A DNA stretch of 64,000 bases from NCBI RefSeq assembly GCF_900187135.1, contig NZ_LT906443.1:1550001-1614000 (forward strand), in the 5' to 3' direction. The notes under the pieces are model-generated. The model saw only the letters and a program-made list of their open reading frames with translations. It was not told the origin of the DNA and did no database searches. How positions within the stretch are numbered: the first letter of the stretch is position 1; every line of letters begins with the position of its first letter. The DNA comes from Corynebacterium ulcerans. GTDB taxonomy: Bacteria; Actinomycetota; Actinomycetes; Mycobacteriales; Mycobacteriaceae. A program made the translations under genes and the position numbers. Positions 34,564 through 42,636 of the stretch are shown one piece after another.

Positions 34564-34603
34564 TAAAGCACTTGCGCGAAGCGTCTCCGAATGTGCTTTA
34601 ATG
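34561..34603. promoter_or_regulatory. Exact inverted repeat between tetR and the MFS gene (operator)
   Basis: CATTAAAGCAC at 34561-34571 and its exact complement GTGCTTTAATG at 34593-34603, spaced 21 bp. The left arm contains the tetR start codon. Likely TetR operator, possibly two half-operators. Confidence 0.65.
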
Positions 34604-34660
34604 GACCCATAGCGCGACACCCTGTCGCAGTTTTGAAAGTGGTTTGAGAGAGGTTCCACC

Positions 34661-36169
34661 ATGACCAAGACATCCAACCGCTGGGCAGTGCTGACGATCC
34701 TGATGATCGGCGTATCGCTCATTGTTCTCGACTCAACAATCGTTTCTGTTTCACTTCCCGTGATCATCACGTCGCTCGATTTGAGCCTCACTGATGCGCA
34801 ATGGGTCTCTTCTCTGTATTCCGTGGTCTTTGCCGCATTGCTGCTGTTCACGGGAACACTGGGGGATAAATTCGGTCGTGTCCTTATCTTCCGCATCGGC
34901 CTTATCGTCTTTGCGCTTGCCTCGCTGCTGGCCGCGGTATCCGGCTCTGCAGCTCTCTTGATCCTGGCCAGGGGGCTGCAAGGCGTTGGCGGTGCGATGA
35001 TCCTGCCATCCACCTTGGCCACTATCAATACTGTTTTCCGTGACCAGGAACGAGCACGGGCGTTTGGAATTTGGGGCGCCACAATGGCATCGATGGCGGC
35101 CATTGGCCCGTTGCTCGGTGGCTGGCTCACGCAGTCGTTTTCGTGGCACTGGATCTTTTTGATCAACATTCCTATCGTCATTGCGCTGCTCATCGCCGGC
35201 CACTTTGTCTTCGGGCCGGACCATAAGGGAGCCATTGTTGGTTTTGATGTCCCCGGCACCCTGCTTTCTGCCCTGGCTCTCGGGTTGACGGTCTTCGGGC
35301 TCATTGAGGGGACGTCGTTAGGCTGGTGGAATTCCCCAGTGCCGTTTGCGATTGCCTTTGGACTTATCGCTACTGTGCTTTTTATCGTCCTGGAACGCGC
35401 GCGTCAGCGAGCCGGCAAGCCGGTGCTTCTCGACGTCCGCCTCTTCCGCATCGGATCCTTTAGCAACGGCAATATCACCGCGCTGACCGTGGCACTAGGT
35501 GAATTCTCCGCATTGTTCGTTCTGCCGCTGTACCTTATTTCGGTACTGCACCTAGGCGCTATTCACGCAGGTTGGGTGCTTGCTACTTTGGCGCTTGGCT
35601 CGATCCTGTCCGGTGCGGCTGCTCGCCATCTGGCAGCCACATTTGGACCTGCGGTCACCGTGATTATTGGGCTCGTGCTAGAGGTGGTCGGTATTGCGGG
35701 AGCGGGCCTGCTGATCGGTCCTGCGACGTCGGCGCCGCTTATTGCCCTGGTCCTGGCGATCTACGGCGCGGGCGTAGGGCTTGCCTCGGCGCAGCTGGCT
35801 TCTGTTGTGCTTGCCGACGTCCCCGTCGAATCCTCCGGCATGGGATCGGCCACGCAGTCGACCTCCCGCCAGCTCGGCTCCGCGCTCGGTGTGGCAATCG
35901 CGGGAACTGTCCTAGCAATCGACGTAGTGCGCCGGGTAACAGAAGGCCTCACGAACCTCGGAATGACAGGGCCGCAAGCTGAGCAGTTGGCGCACGCTAC
36001 CGCCGATTCCGCTGGCGCCGCAATCCCTGCTCTGGCAGAAAAGATGAGGCCTGACGTGGGAAGTGTTCTCAGCACAGCCTTTGCCGACGCCACCTCTTCG
36101 GTGCTGTACGTATCAGCCGGAGTGCTGTTGCTAGGGCTCATTTCTGCCGTGCGGTTGGCAAAGCGGTAG
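34661..36169 (+). CDS. MFS multidrug exporter, EmrB/QacA type (14 helices)
   Basis: A 502-residue DHA2-family proton antiporter. Helix 1 carries the motif LIVLDSTIVSVSLPVI (motif D1), the loop 2-3 motif A is GTLGDKFGRVLIFRIG, and motif C in helix 5 is IGPLLGGWLTQSFSWHWIFL. Divergent to a TetR regulator with an inverted repeat between them, the standard layout of a drug-inducible pump. AGAGAGGTTCCACC precedes the ATG. Specific substrate unknown. Confidence 0.92.
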   Translation: MTKTSNRWAVLTILMIGVSLIVLDSTIVSVSLPVIITSLDLSLTDAQWVSSLYSVVFAALLLFTGTLGDKFGRVLIFRIGLIVFALASLLAAVSGSAALLILARGLQGVGGAMILPSTLATINTVFRDQERARAFGIWGATMASMAAIGPLLGGWLTQSFSWHWIFLINIPIVIALLIAGHFVFGPDHKGAIVGFDVPGTLLSALALGLTVFGLIEGTSLGWWNSPVPFAIAFGLIATVLFIVLERARQRAGKPVLLDVRLFRIGSFSNGNITALTVALGEFSALFVLPLYLISVLHLGAIHAGWVLATLALGSILSGAAARHLAATFGPAVTVIIGLVLEVVGIAGAGLLIGPATSAPLIALVLAIYGAGVGLASAQLASVVLADVPVESSGMGSATQSTSRQLGSALGVAIAGTVLAIDVVRRVTEGLTNLGMTGPQAEQLAHATADSAGAAIPALAEKMRPDVGSVLSTAFADATSSVLYVSAGVLLLGLISAVRLAKR

Positions 36170-36324
36170 GGGCGGTTGCTGTTAGACCCATACAGTCCAA
36201 TGGCCTGTGATTCGGAGGGTTTTGTGGAGGTGGTGCTGGTCAGTGCGTATCGGCCACTCCTGGCTTTAACACTGAAACTGACAATGCATGTTTAATCGCT
36301 TTCCGTGCCCGAAAGTGCTTGACA

Positions 36325-36484
36325 TGATTGTTTAGCAATTATCCAAACATTGAACGGGTGGATGGGTGATAGAAAATCACTAAACAAATCTCATCCACAT
36401 CAACGTGACCTGGGGATTGTGAGAATAGGGGGGGCTAATCTCACAATGAATCGTGTAATTGCGGAAACCTTGGTGGAATAGCGG
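36325..36484. repeat. Left copy of a direct repeat flanking the fic gene
   Basis: Contains TGTTT-N11-AAACA at 36329-36349 and, at 36404-36484, an 81-bp block with the inverted repeat ATTGTGAGA ... TCTCACAAT and the tail CGGAAACCTTGGTGGAATAG. The block is about 90% identical to 37895-37977, in the same orientation and spacing. It lies beyond the fic stop codon. Bases 36170-36324 hold nothing recognisable. Confidence 0.8.
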
Positions 36485-36515
36485 GGAAGCGGGGCGCTGT
36501 GCCCAGTTCAGATAG

Positions 36516-37790
36516 TTAATGCTGAGGGAGCTCTGGCACTCCACGTCCCAGGGGTGGGGAGAGTCTGGTGTCAAAGCGACTGCTAGCGAGCTGTCGATCT
36601 GCGAGCGTAATGAGCTCAAGAATGTCGTCCGCATAATAACCGGCGGTTCCGCGCACTCCAATAACTTTGACCCGTAGGACTCCCGCTTGCTCTAAGTCCT
36701 CTAATGCTCGGCGGGCATTGGATGCCGTAACGCCATACAAGCGTTCTAAGGTTTTGGCAGTAACTATAGGATGAGCTGCCAAGCCGGTAAGTAGCTTGAA
36801 GTCAATGGAGTCCTCACGCAATGCACGGGTTTTACCTTGAGTCTTGCGATAGTCATCCACCATGCTGCGCCATTGCTCTTGAATGGCTTGTAGATCGGTA
36901 GCGATCAGCTCGGCTTGATGGACAGCTTGCTGCGTTGCATCGAGGAACGTTTTCAGCCAAACATTCAGATCGCCGCGTCGATAAGCGGTCAGTCCAGCGA
37001 CATAAGCATCAGACCATGTGCCTAGGACAAGGCTGATGGGAAGCATGGTCTGGCGCGTTAGACCGCGACGTAGCAGAACGCCATGAATGAGAGCCCTGCC
37101 GACGCGACCATTGCCATCTGCGAATGGATGAATCGTCTCAAACTGCGCATGGAGAATGGCAGCCTGAATTAAAGCGCCGTGAGCTGCACCGTTGGCATAC
37201 TCACACAAATCTGTGACAAGAGCAGGCACCTCTTCGGGTGGCGGTGGGATGAATTCGGCGCCGATGGGTGTGCGTCCTGATCCGCCGATCCAGTTTTGTA
37301 TTGTGCGAATCCCGACCGGAACTGTTGGGCGGGGGCCAAGAAGTTCGGTCTGGAGTCTGCTGAGGTACCCCGGTGTAATCACCGGTTCTGTTGCGAAGGA
37401 TTCTTCAATAGTGCGCAGAACCTGGAGGTTTCGGGCCACAGCTTCGGCACTTTCCTTGAAACCTCGTACTTGTTCGGACTGGGCGAGCTCTGCGAGGACG
37501 ACTTTGTCCACATTGGGTGCGATACCCTCGATGCGTGAGGAGGAAATCGCCTCAGATCGCATCAACAATCGGGCGATACTCTCTAAATGTCCGGAACCCT
37601 TATGGCTTCCCAATGCAATAATCGAACGTTCAATCTCCGCAGATTTTTGGGCCAGCTCTGGGTCGATCACCAGGGATGTATCGGAGAGGGTATCTGGAAC
37701 ATAGGCCTCATAGGCGCCACCGATTTTGTCACGGCGTGGCAGACCAGTTCCATCTGCTGGCAACCAAAAACGTGGTTCATATCGAGGCAT
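36516..37790 (-). CDS. Fic-family protein with N-terminal inhibitory helix
   Basis: A protein of about 424 residues starting MPRYEPRFWLP. Residues 83-89 (SSSRIEG) fit the inhibitory motif [S/T]xxxE[G/N] of class II Fic proteins. The catalytic Fic motif HPFADGNGR lies at 221-229 with His221. The C-terminus (TAKTLERLYGVTASNARRAL and then EDLEQAGVLRV) is a winged helix. It probably transfers AMP to a target protein and may bind its own promoter. Flanked by direct repeats, next to the CRISPR locus. A TTG eight codons upstream is less likely, since AAAGAG sits just before the ATG. Confidence 0.88.
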   Translation of the reverse strand: MPRYEPRFWLPADGTGLPRRDKIGGAYEAYVPDTLSDTSLVIDPELAQKSAEIERSIIALGSHKGSGHLESIARLLMRSEAISSSRIEGIAPNVDKVVLAELAQSEQVRGFKESAEAVARNLQVLRTIEESFATEPVITPGYLSRLQTELLGPRPTVPVGIRTIQNWIGGSGRTPIGAEFIPPPPEEVPALVTDLCEYANGAAHGALIQAAILHAQFETIHPFADGNGRVGRALIHGVLLRRGLTRQTMLPISLVLGTWSDAYVAGLTAYRRGDLNVWLKTFLDATQQAVHQAELIATDLQAIQEQWRSMVDDYRKTQGKTRALREDSIDFKLLTGLAAHPIVTAKTLERLYGVTASNARRALEDLEQAGVLRVKVIGVRGTAGYYADDILELITLADRQLASSRFDTRLSPPLGRGVPELPQH

Positions 37791-37825
37791 ATATAACTCT
37801 TTTCCACACCTCAAACGGACTGAGA

Positions 37826-37977
37826 TGATTGTTTAAGAGTTATTCAAACATATGGAAGAGGGGTGGGGCAATGGATAAACATTGGTTAGTTGTGCGTGAC
37901 CAGGGGATTGTGAGAATAAAGGGGGGTCTAATCTCACAATGAATCGTGTAATCGCGGAAACCTTGGTGGAATAGTGG
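37826..37977. repeat. Right copy of the direct repeat, covering the fic promoter region
   Basis: TGTTT-N11-AAACA recurs at 37830-37850 (40-60 bp before the fic start) and the 83-bp block recurs at 37895-37977 with ATTGTGAGA ... TCTCACAAT. The spacer between the two elements is less conserved than the elements themselves, suggesting selection on the palindromes. Confidence 0.8.
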
Positions 37978-38259
37978 ACTGCTATTCCGCCAAGCGGTAG
38001 CGCCTGTGTGTGCTGGAACTGGGTTCCTTCCGCTAAGCGCAAAGATCCGACTCCAAGAAGAACATTTTGGATTTTTCTATGAGACTGTAGACGAAACTTT
38101 TAAGAGCCTTACCGAAGGTGGCTACGGATTTGTCCGTGGAGAAGCAATCTGTGGGCCAACTACTTCTGGTCATGATTACCGAATTTCTGGAGAGATTTTT
38201 GCAGGATCGCATCATGGCTTTGGCATCTCTAGAGAAGTCCATCTTCCGTGCAATGTGAA
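37978..38259. other. Region without a supportable gene
   Basis: Overlapping short ORFs exist on both strands but none has protein-like composition, a good ribosome-binding site or a recognisable motif. It may be a remnant of an inserted element. Confidence 0.3.
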
Positions 38260-38559
38260 CTAGTTAGTGCGCATGAGCCAGGCTTTTAGTTCTTTTTCTG
38301 CGCGCTCACAACCACCTGGGTAGTTTTTGTTTAGCTCTTCAGCTACAGAATCGAAAACTTTTTTAGCGAGAGCTTCGGCGTGGTCAGGCTGAAGCTGCCC
38401 TTTTAACTCGTTTAAGGGGACGGAGAGGGAGGCATAAGGACTAGGTCGAAAAGAATAAGACCGCATGTCATCAGCGTATATTCGGATGGTTGTCCCCAAA
38501 ATCTGAGATTCAAGGATAACGTTTCCGAATACTAAGGACGATAGTTTTTTCTCTTTCAT
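38260..38559 (-). CDS. Hypothetical 99-residue protein
   Basis: MKEKKLSSLVFGNVILESQI begins a mixed alpha/beta sequence. The middle part is ADDMRSYSFRPSPYASLSVP and the C-terminal half is charged and helical (PDHAEALAKKVFDSVAEELN). Composition looks like a genuine protein, but no clear ribosome-binding site precedes the ATG and no family is recognised. It lies between the fic repeats and the distal end of the CRISPR array. Confidence 0.5.
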   Translation of the reverse strand: MKEKKLSSLVFGNVILESQILGTTIRIYADDMRSYSFRPSPYASLSVPLNELKGQLQPDHAEALAKKVFDSVAEELNKNYPGGCERAEKELKAWLMRTN

Positions 38560-38714
38560 GTTGGGCAGTCTACGGAAATAAAGCAGTACTAGCTGCTGGC
38601 TCTAGACGATGGACTGGATATCGTTCTGTGGCGTTGAACAACGCAAATGCGAGTCGTGTATCCGAAGTGCGTACATGCTCCGTAGGGGTGTGTGGTGACA
38701 TTTGAAAAATGAAT

Positions 38715-38746
38715 GAGCGCCAGGCAGTTCCAACTACCTGACGCTC
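38715..38746 (-). terminator. Hairpin downstream of the CRISPR array, likely end of the pre-crRNA
   Basis: On the minus strand GAGCGTCAGGTAGT pairs completely (with G.U pairs) with ACTGCCTGGCGCTC, leaving a 4-nt loop, and is followed by ATTCATTTTTC. On the plus strand the same positions give A.C mismatches, so the structure belongs to a minus-strand transcript. It lies 120 bp past the last repeat. Confidence 0.65.
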
Positions 38747-38866
38747 GCTTATCACTCAGTACCAGCTGGGGAGAAAGCACGGCTATGAGCTTAGCAACAG
38801 CCCGCTCCATTGCGCAGATCTCGAGCACCAGCGCGTCCGATGAGGACCGCGCAGCCCTACAGCGTC

Positions 38867-39505
38867 ACCTCAATGAAAGGCTGCGACCGAAGCCGCAGCG
38901 ACCCACGCGCATTAAAAAGCGCGCATCTTCACGAATGAAACCTCAATGAAAGGCTGCGACCGAAGCCGCAGCGACGGTGTCACCGGAAAAGCTTGCTCAT
39001 CCCCACCGAAACCTCAATGAAAGGCTGCGACCGAAGCCGCAGCGACCAGCTGCTCAGTCGTCCACGTTTTCATCTCCTGAACACCTCAATGAAAGGCTGC
39101 GACCGAAGCCGCAGCGACTACCGCGATGTAGACCTCCACCAGCGCGAAGTCCGCCTACCTCAATGAAAGGCTGCGACCGAAGCCGCAGCGACCTGCGATG
39201 AGGGTTTTTCGGGTTACTGCTCTGACGTAGTCGGTGTCTTCTGCTCCTAGACCTCAATGAAAGGCTGCGACCGAAGCCGCAGCGACTTTCCCCCACTAAA
39301 TCAGTAAGTGTTCTGTGGGCTACCTCAATGAAAGGCTGCGACCGAAGCCGCAGCGACAGAAGTCCCAGTCCAAGAGAAATCATCGGGGTCATTGACACCT
39401 CAATGAAAGGCTGCGACCGAAGCCGCAGCGACCACACAGCGGTCGTACGCAACCGCGATTAGGTTACAAACCTCAATGAAAGGCTGCGACCGAAGCCGCA
39501 GCGAC
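38867..39505 (-). CRISPR. CRISPR array, nine identical 36-bp repeats, eight spacers
   Basis: Repeats start at 38867, 38940, 39011, 39083, 39157, 39251, 39322, 39397 and 39470. Plus strand: ACCTCAATGAAAGG, then CTGCGACCGAAG, then CCGCAGCGAC. All nine are identical, including the distal one. Spacers are 37, 35, 36, 38, 58, 35, 39 and 37 nt. On the minus strand GCTGCGGC pairs with GTCGCAGC across a cUUCGg tetraloop, with one G.U that becomes A.C on the plus strand. This favours minus-strand transcription, the same direction as the cas genes, with the leader next to cas2. Confidence 0.98.
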
Positions 39506-39698
39506 AGCCCCCTCATTTTAACTGACTTAGCCTCGGTATTTGCCCTTTTATTGCGAAGTTCTCGACTTTTATGAAGTTATTTTCCAAAGGGGTGATCGTT
39601 GTTGCTCTATGAAAACCACAATGACAAGGGAAAACGTGACCGCGAAGACCTCCCGGGATTTTTAAAGTCCGCAGGGTCTTCGCGGTAGTTTCTTGCGG
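39506..39698 (-). promoter_or_regulatory. CRISPR leader with large inverted repeat
   Basis: The 193 bp between cas2 and the first (leader-proximal) repeat are AT-rich. Close to the cas2 stop they hold an exact 12-bp inverted repeat, ACCGCGAAGACC at 39639-39650 and its complement at 39675-39686, with a 24-nt loop. On the minus strand CACGTTTTCCC follows. It could end the cas mRNA or be an adaptation-related leader element. No confident promoter for the array was identified. Confidence 0.6.
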
Positions 39699-39998
39699 CT
39701 AGATAATCAGAAATTCATTGTCAGTGATCTCTTGTTTTCTGCCTTCGTAAGTAAATGTGGTGTCTACTTTCGACAGCAGTCCAAGATCGCAATATAAAAC
39801 GGAATCTTCCTCAGCATTAATACTGAGTTTTATTTCATCCTTTAGCCGAAGCAGCTTTGCAGGGCTGCAATCGACAACAAAAACGCTGTATTGGATCCTG
39901 TCGCCATATTTTTGCAAGATCTTAGCTAGCTTATTTCGACGTCTATCGTGGGCAATATCGTAGGCGATAATCGTACGACGAACATCATCCCGCCTCAT
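39699..39998 (-). CDS. cas2: Cas2
   Basis: A 99-residue Cas2 with RRTIIAYDIAHDRRRNKLAK (the beta1 Asp of the ferredoxin-like fold), LQKYGDRIQYSVFVVDCSPA and the C-terminal DSVLYCDLGLL strand. It forms the Cas1-Cas2 integrase that inserts new spacers. Its start overlaps the cas4-cas1 stop by four bases, so it is the last gene of the cas operon, next to the leader. Confidence 0.95.
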   Translation of the reverse strand: MRRDDVRRTIIAYDIAHDRRRNKLAKILQKYGDRIQYSVFVVDCSPAKLLRLKDEIKLSINAEEDSVLYCDLGLLSKVDTTFTYEGRKQEITDNEFLII

Positions 39999-41596
39999 CG
40001 TATTTTCACTCCTTTGTATCGAAGCTGGGTTCCGTCTAATACTCCGAGCATCATCCTGGCTTGAACTTCAATTGCGCGCCGCCAGGAAACGCTGTACCCA
40101 AATGTGGGATGTTTGAACTGGGTTTGGATCCTTCGCTCAAAGGCTTTGACTATTTTCTTTCTTCCGTCTGTGGTGAGCGCTTGCCCTTTGTCGCGGATAA
40201 AGAAGTCTCGGGAAGCAATCTCGCGTCGGTTGATCAGCGTTAGAACAACCGAATCAGCTACCACTGGTCGGAACTCCTCCATCAGGTCGAGAGCAGCTGC
40301 TGGTTTGTTTCGATTACTACTGTGCAGAAAACCGGCATGAGGATCTAACCCACAAGCAATGAGCGCTCGTACGCATTCCGCAGTGAGCATTCCGTACGCG
40401 TAGTTGAGCAGTACATTGATGTGATCTTGTGCCCCTCGACCTTTTCTTCCTAGCCACTGGGCTCCCAGGCTATGAAGAGCGGCGTCGTTAAGCATTGATC
40501 CAAAAGATTCAAAATATTTGCTAGCAGCCTCGCCCTCAACCCCAAACAAAGACGGGATGTCGTTTACTGTTCGTGCAGTTTCCTGGAGCCTGCGCAGCGA
40601 TGCAACTGCTTCTTTAGCCGAGCCGTGTCTGCGTAGCATCGTTGCTTGGTTATAGATTTTGGAACTAATAATCTCACTGGCAATAGGAATGAAACCAGTT
40701 TCAGCCAGTACATGTTGCCGGACACGTGCTAGTCCATTTGGCCCATCGCCGGGTAGCATCCAGCCATATAGCCGGCCAGTACTTGAGCACCACACCACTG
40801 GCCGATGCTGCCACGCCAGCTCCCTGATAAGAGCGCTTGAGAGATCAATGTTGCCGTGGAGCACTACTGCCTGAACGCGCTCAATCGGCACGGAACCGAG
40901 AAGTTCTGATTTTCTGTGGACTTCGATTCTTCCGTTTTTCTTTGAAGCACGTGACCCTTGCTCTGTAAGGTGCAGTACTTGGCTGTCAGGGTTTTGAGCC
41001 AGGACACGTCGCTGTGGTTGTCTTTGGAAGAGCTCATCGGGAAGACATACAGATAAGTGGGAGCACCACGTGCACTGCGGATCTTCATCCAACGGGATAG
41101 GAGAAGTACTCGCTTGTGCTATTTCATGAGTTCGTAGCGCTTGATTTTTCGCATGCTCAAAATCGGCAGAATTCAACTCCACTTCGATTGTTTTTCGATG
41201 ATCCGTGAAGTACACAGCATATTCGAGCTTTTTATACCCCATTTCTCTGAGACATATCCCTTGCAAAGCCAGTTGTAGCCTGTTGGCATCAGTGACTATT
41301 GGTGCCTTACGGACAGGAGTTGCTTTGAATTCGACTACTCGTATGGTTCCGTCTGGCAAAGTCTCGAGACTATCGCAGATGCCTAGGATTCCGAGTTCAT
41401 CTGACCAGACTTTTACAGATACTTGTCGGTGGGGCGTGGAAGTTTTGAGGTTATCAACATGGACGTGTGAGCTCTTTCCAGCTTGCATCTGATACGTATC
41501 GGTCTGCTCACCGTTGAGCTCAAGCCAGGTTCTGCGCTCGCAGTATTCGGTGTGCACAACCAAGCTGATTGGGACCGGGTCGATGAGTGCCTGCAT
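39995..41596 (-). CDS. cas4-cas1: Cas4-Cas1 fusion protein
   Basis: A 533-residue fusion typical of type I-G (I-U). The N-terminal Cas4 nuclease domain (about 1-200) has an N-terminal Cys in HTEYCERRTWLE and a C-terminal cluster CTWCSHLSVC, giving the four Cys of a 4Fe-4S cluster, plus a PD-(D/E)xK-like core (IRVVEFKATPVRK). The C-terminal Cas1 domain (about 210-533) includes VVLHGNIDLSSALIRELAWQ, LLNYAYGMLTAECVRALIAC (catalytic Glu), GLDPHAGFLH (His) and DLMEEFRP (acidic residue). It selects PAM-bearing prespacers and integrates them. A gap of four bases follows csb3. Confidence 0.96.
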   Translation of the reverse strand: MQALIDPVPISLVVHTEYCERRTWLELNGEQTDTYQMQAGKSSHVHVDNLKTSTPHRQVSVKVWSDELGILGICDSLETLPDGTIRVVEFKATPVRKAPIVTDANRLQLALQGICLREMGYKKLEYAVYFTDHRKTIEVELNSADFEHAKNQALRTHEIAQASTSPIPLDEDPQCTWCSHLSVCLPDELFQRQPQRRVLAQNPDSQVLHLTEQGSRASKKNGRIEVHRKSELLGSVPIERVQAVVLHGNIDLSSALIRELAWQHRPVVWCSSTGRLYGWMLPGDGPNGLARVRQHVLAETGFIPIASEIISSKIYNQATMLRRHGSAKEAVASLRRLQETARTVNDIPSLFGVEGEAASKYFESFGSMLNDAALHSLGAQWLGRKGRGAQDHINVLLNYAYGMLTAECVRALIACGLDPHAGFLHSSNRNKPAAALDLMEEFRPVVADSVVLTLINRREIASRDFFIRDKGQALTTDGRKKIVKAFERRIQTQFKHPTFGYSVSWRRAIEVQARMMLGVLDGTQLRYKGVKIR

Positions 41597-41600
41597 TGTC

Positions 41601-42632
41601 TTAACCCAACGGAAGCACGGAACCTGGTTGGACTTGCCGTTCCGGTGCGCTCGAACTGCCGGCCTTTTTTATGTCAAACAGTGCTACGGCATTAATCCCA
41701 TGTTCTAGCAGCCATTTGCTTGCTGACACCACCGCAGTAGTGCCGATATCACCTGTCCGGACAATCTCTCCTCCGATGCACGCAATAGCCTCTGACCTAA
41801 GGACAGAGCGTGCTCGGCCTAAGGAGATTGGGGTGGAAGACATGGGAAGAACCATCAACACTGGGTGGAGTGCTTGAGGTGGGAATGCACCCGGTGTTAC
41901 CGATTTTTCCTTGACTTGTGGCGCGAGCTGGAAAGATGCAATGCCCAGTAGACCTACAAATGCAAGAGCTACGTCGGTGGGGCCGGGTGGTGTTAATCCT
42001 GTCGAAGTCCTTGAATCGGGAGAATTCTTTCCTAATGGATCATGGACTTGTTTTCCTTGAATTCCTGCAAGTATGTCCTCGTTTGTCCAGGAGGAAAGTT
42101 CGTCCACCATCAAGCTGAGCCGGTGTTGAACAAACTCTTCTCCTCGATTACGGGTTTTCATTTCCCACCGAGATGCCCCATGATCTGGCCGAGGGGCTTT
42201 TTTCTCATTATGCCAATAGGAAGGTTCTCCTAAAGCTGAGATGAAAGAGAGATCCAGCCAGCGCTTATCCGCAAGAAGCTGATCGACGTGCGACGTGCGA
42301 ATGTGGTGATGTTCTTCCCAATCGTGTGGGGATTTTTCTGCATCAATCGCCTTGATCCGCGGAGAAAAAGGAGCGAATTGTTTCCCGGCGTAGTCTTTTC
42401 GAGCCTTGACCCAAGAAGAATCCTCCGACCACCGAGTTGCTAATTCCCGAATGCGCTGAGCAATGAGGAGGGGATCGTAGATACTTCTTAATTGAGCCTT
42501 GGGTTCAGAGTCTAAAGACCACATCAACCTAACAGAATTATCTCCCATCTCTTCTGCCACAGCTGCTAAGCCCAACAAAGCGAAGTGACTGAGTGCGCTT
42601 GAAGCATCGCCTGCGATATTGATCGTAAACAC
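41601..42632 (-). CDS. csb3: Csb3 (Cas8u2-like small large-subunit of type I-G Cascade)
   Basis: A 343-residue protein, MFTINIAGDASSALSHFALL at the N-terminus and GLLGIASFQLAPQVKEKSVT in the middle, ending after HGINAVALFDIKKAGSSSAP. Sequence motifs are weak; assignment rests on length, general resemblance to the GSU0052/Csb3 group and on its place between cas3 and cas4-cas1 in a locus that otherwise lacks a Cas8. It would act as the PAM-recognising large-subunit equivalent of the surveillance complex. Confidence 0.8.
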   Translation of the reverse strand: MFTINIAGDASSALSHFALLGLAAVAEEMGDNSVRLMWSLDSEPKAQLRSIYDPLLIAQRIRELATRWSEDSSWVKARKDYAGKQFAPFSPRIKAIDAEKSPHDWEEHHHIRTSHVDQLLADKRWLDLSFISALGEPSYWHNEKKAPRPDHGASRWEMKTRNRGEEFVQHRLSLMVDELSSWTNEDILAGIQGKQVHDPLGKNSPDSRTSTGLTPPGPTDVALAFVGLLGIASFQLAPQVKEKSVTPGAFPPQALHPVLMVLPMSSTPISLGRARSVLRSEAIACIGGEIVRTGDIGTTAVVSASKWLLEHGINAVALFDIKKAGSSSAPERQVQPGSVLPLG

Positions 42633-42636
42633 AGAG

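Noticed and set aside
34564..35304. Long minus-strand open frame extending the TetR gene upstream
   Set aside because: It runs antisense through the well-conserved MFS exporter and has shadow-like composition; the natural start is in the intergenic operator region.
38006..38263. 85-codon plus frame between the fic repeats and the 99-residue ORF
   Set aside because: No ribosome-binding site and equally plausible antisense frame; insufficient support.
38867..39505. Spacers matching sequences inside this window
   Set aside because: No convincing match was seen by eye, but a proper search against this and other genomes was not possible here.
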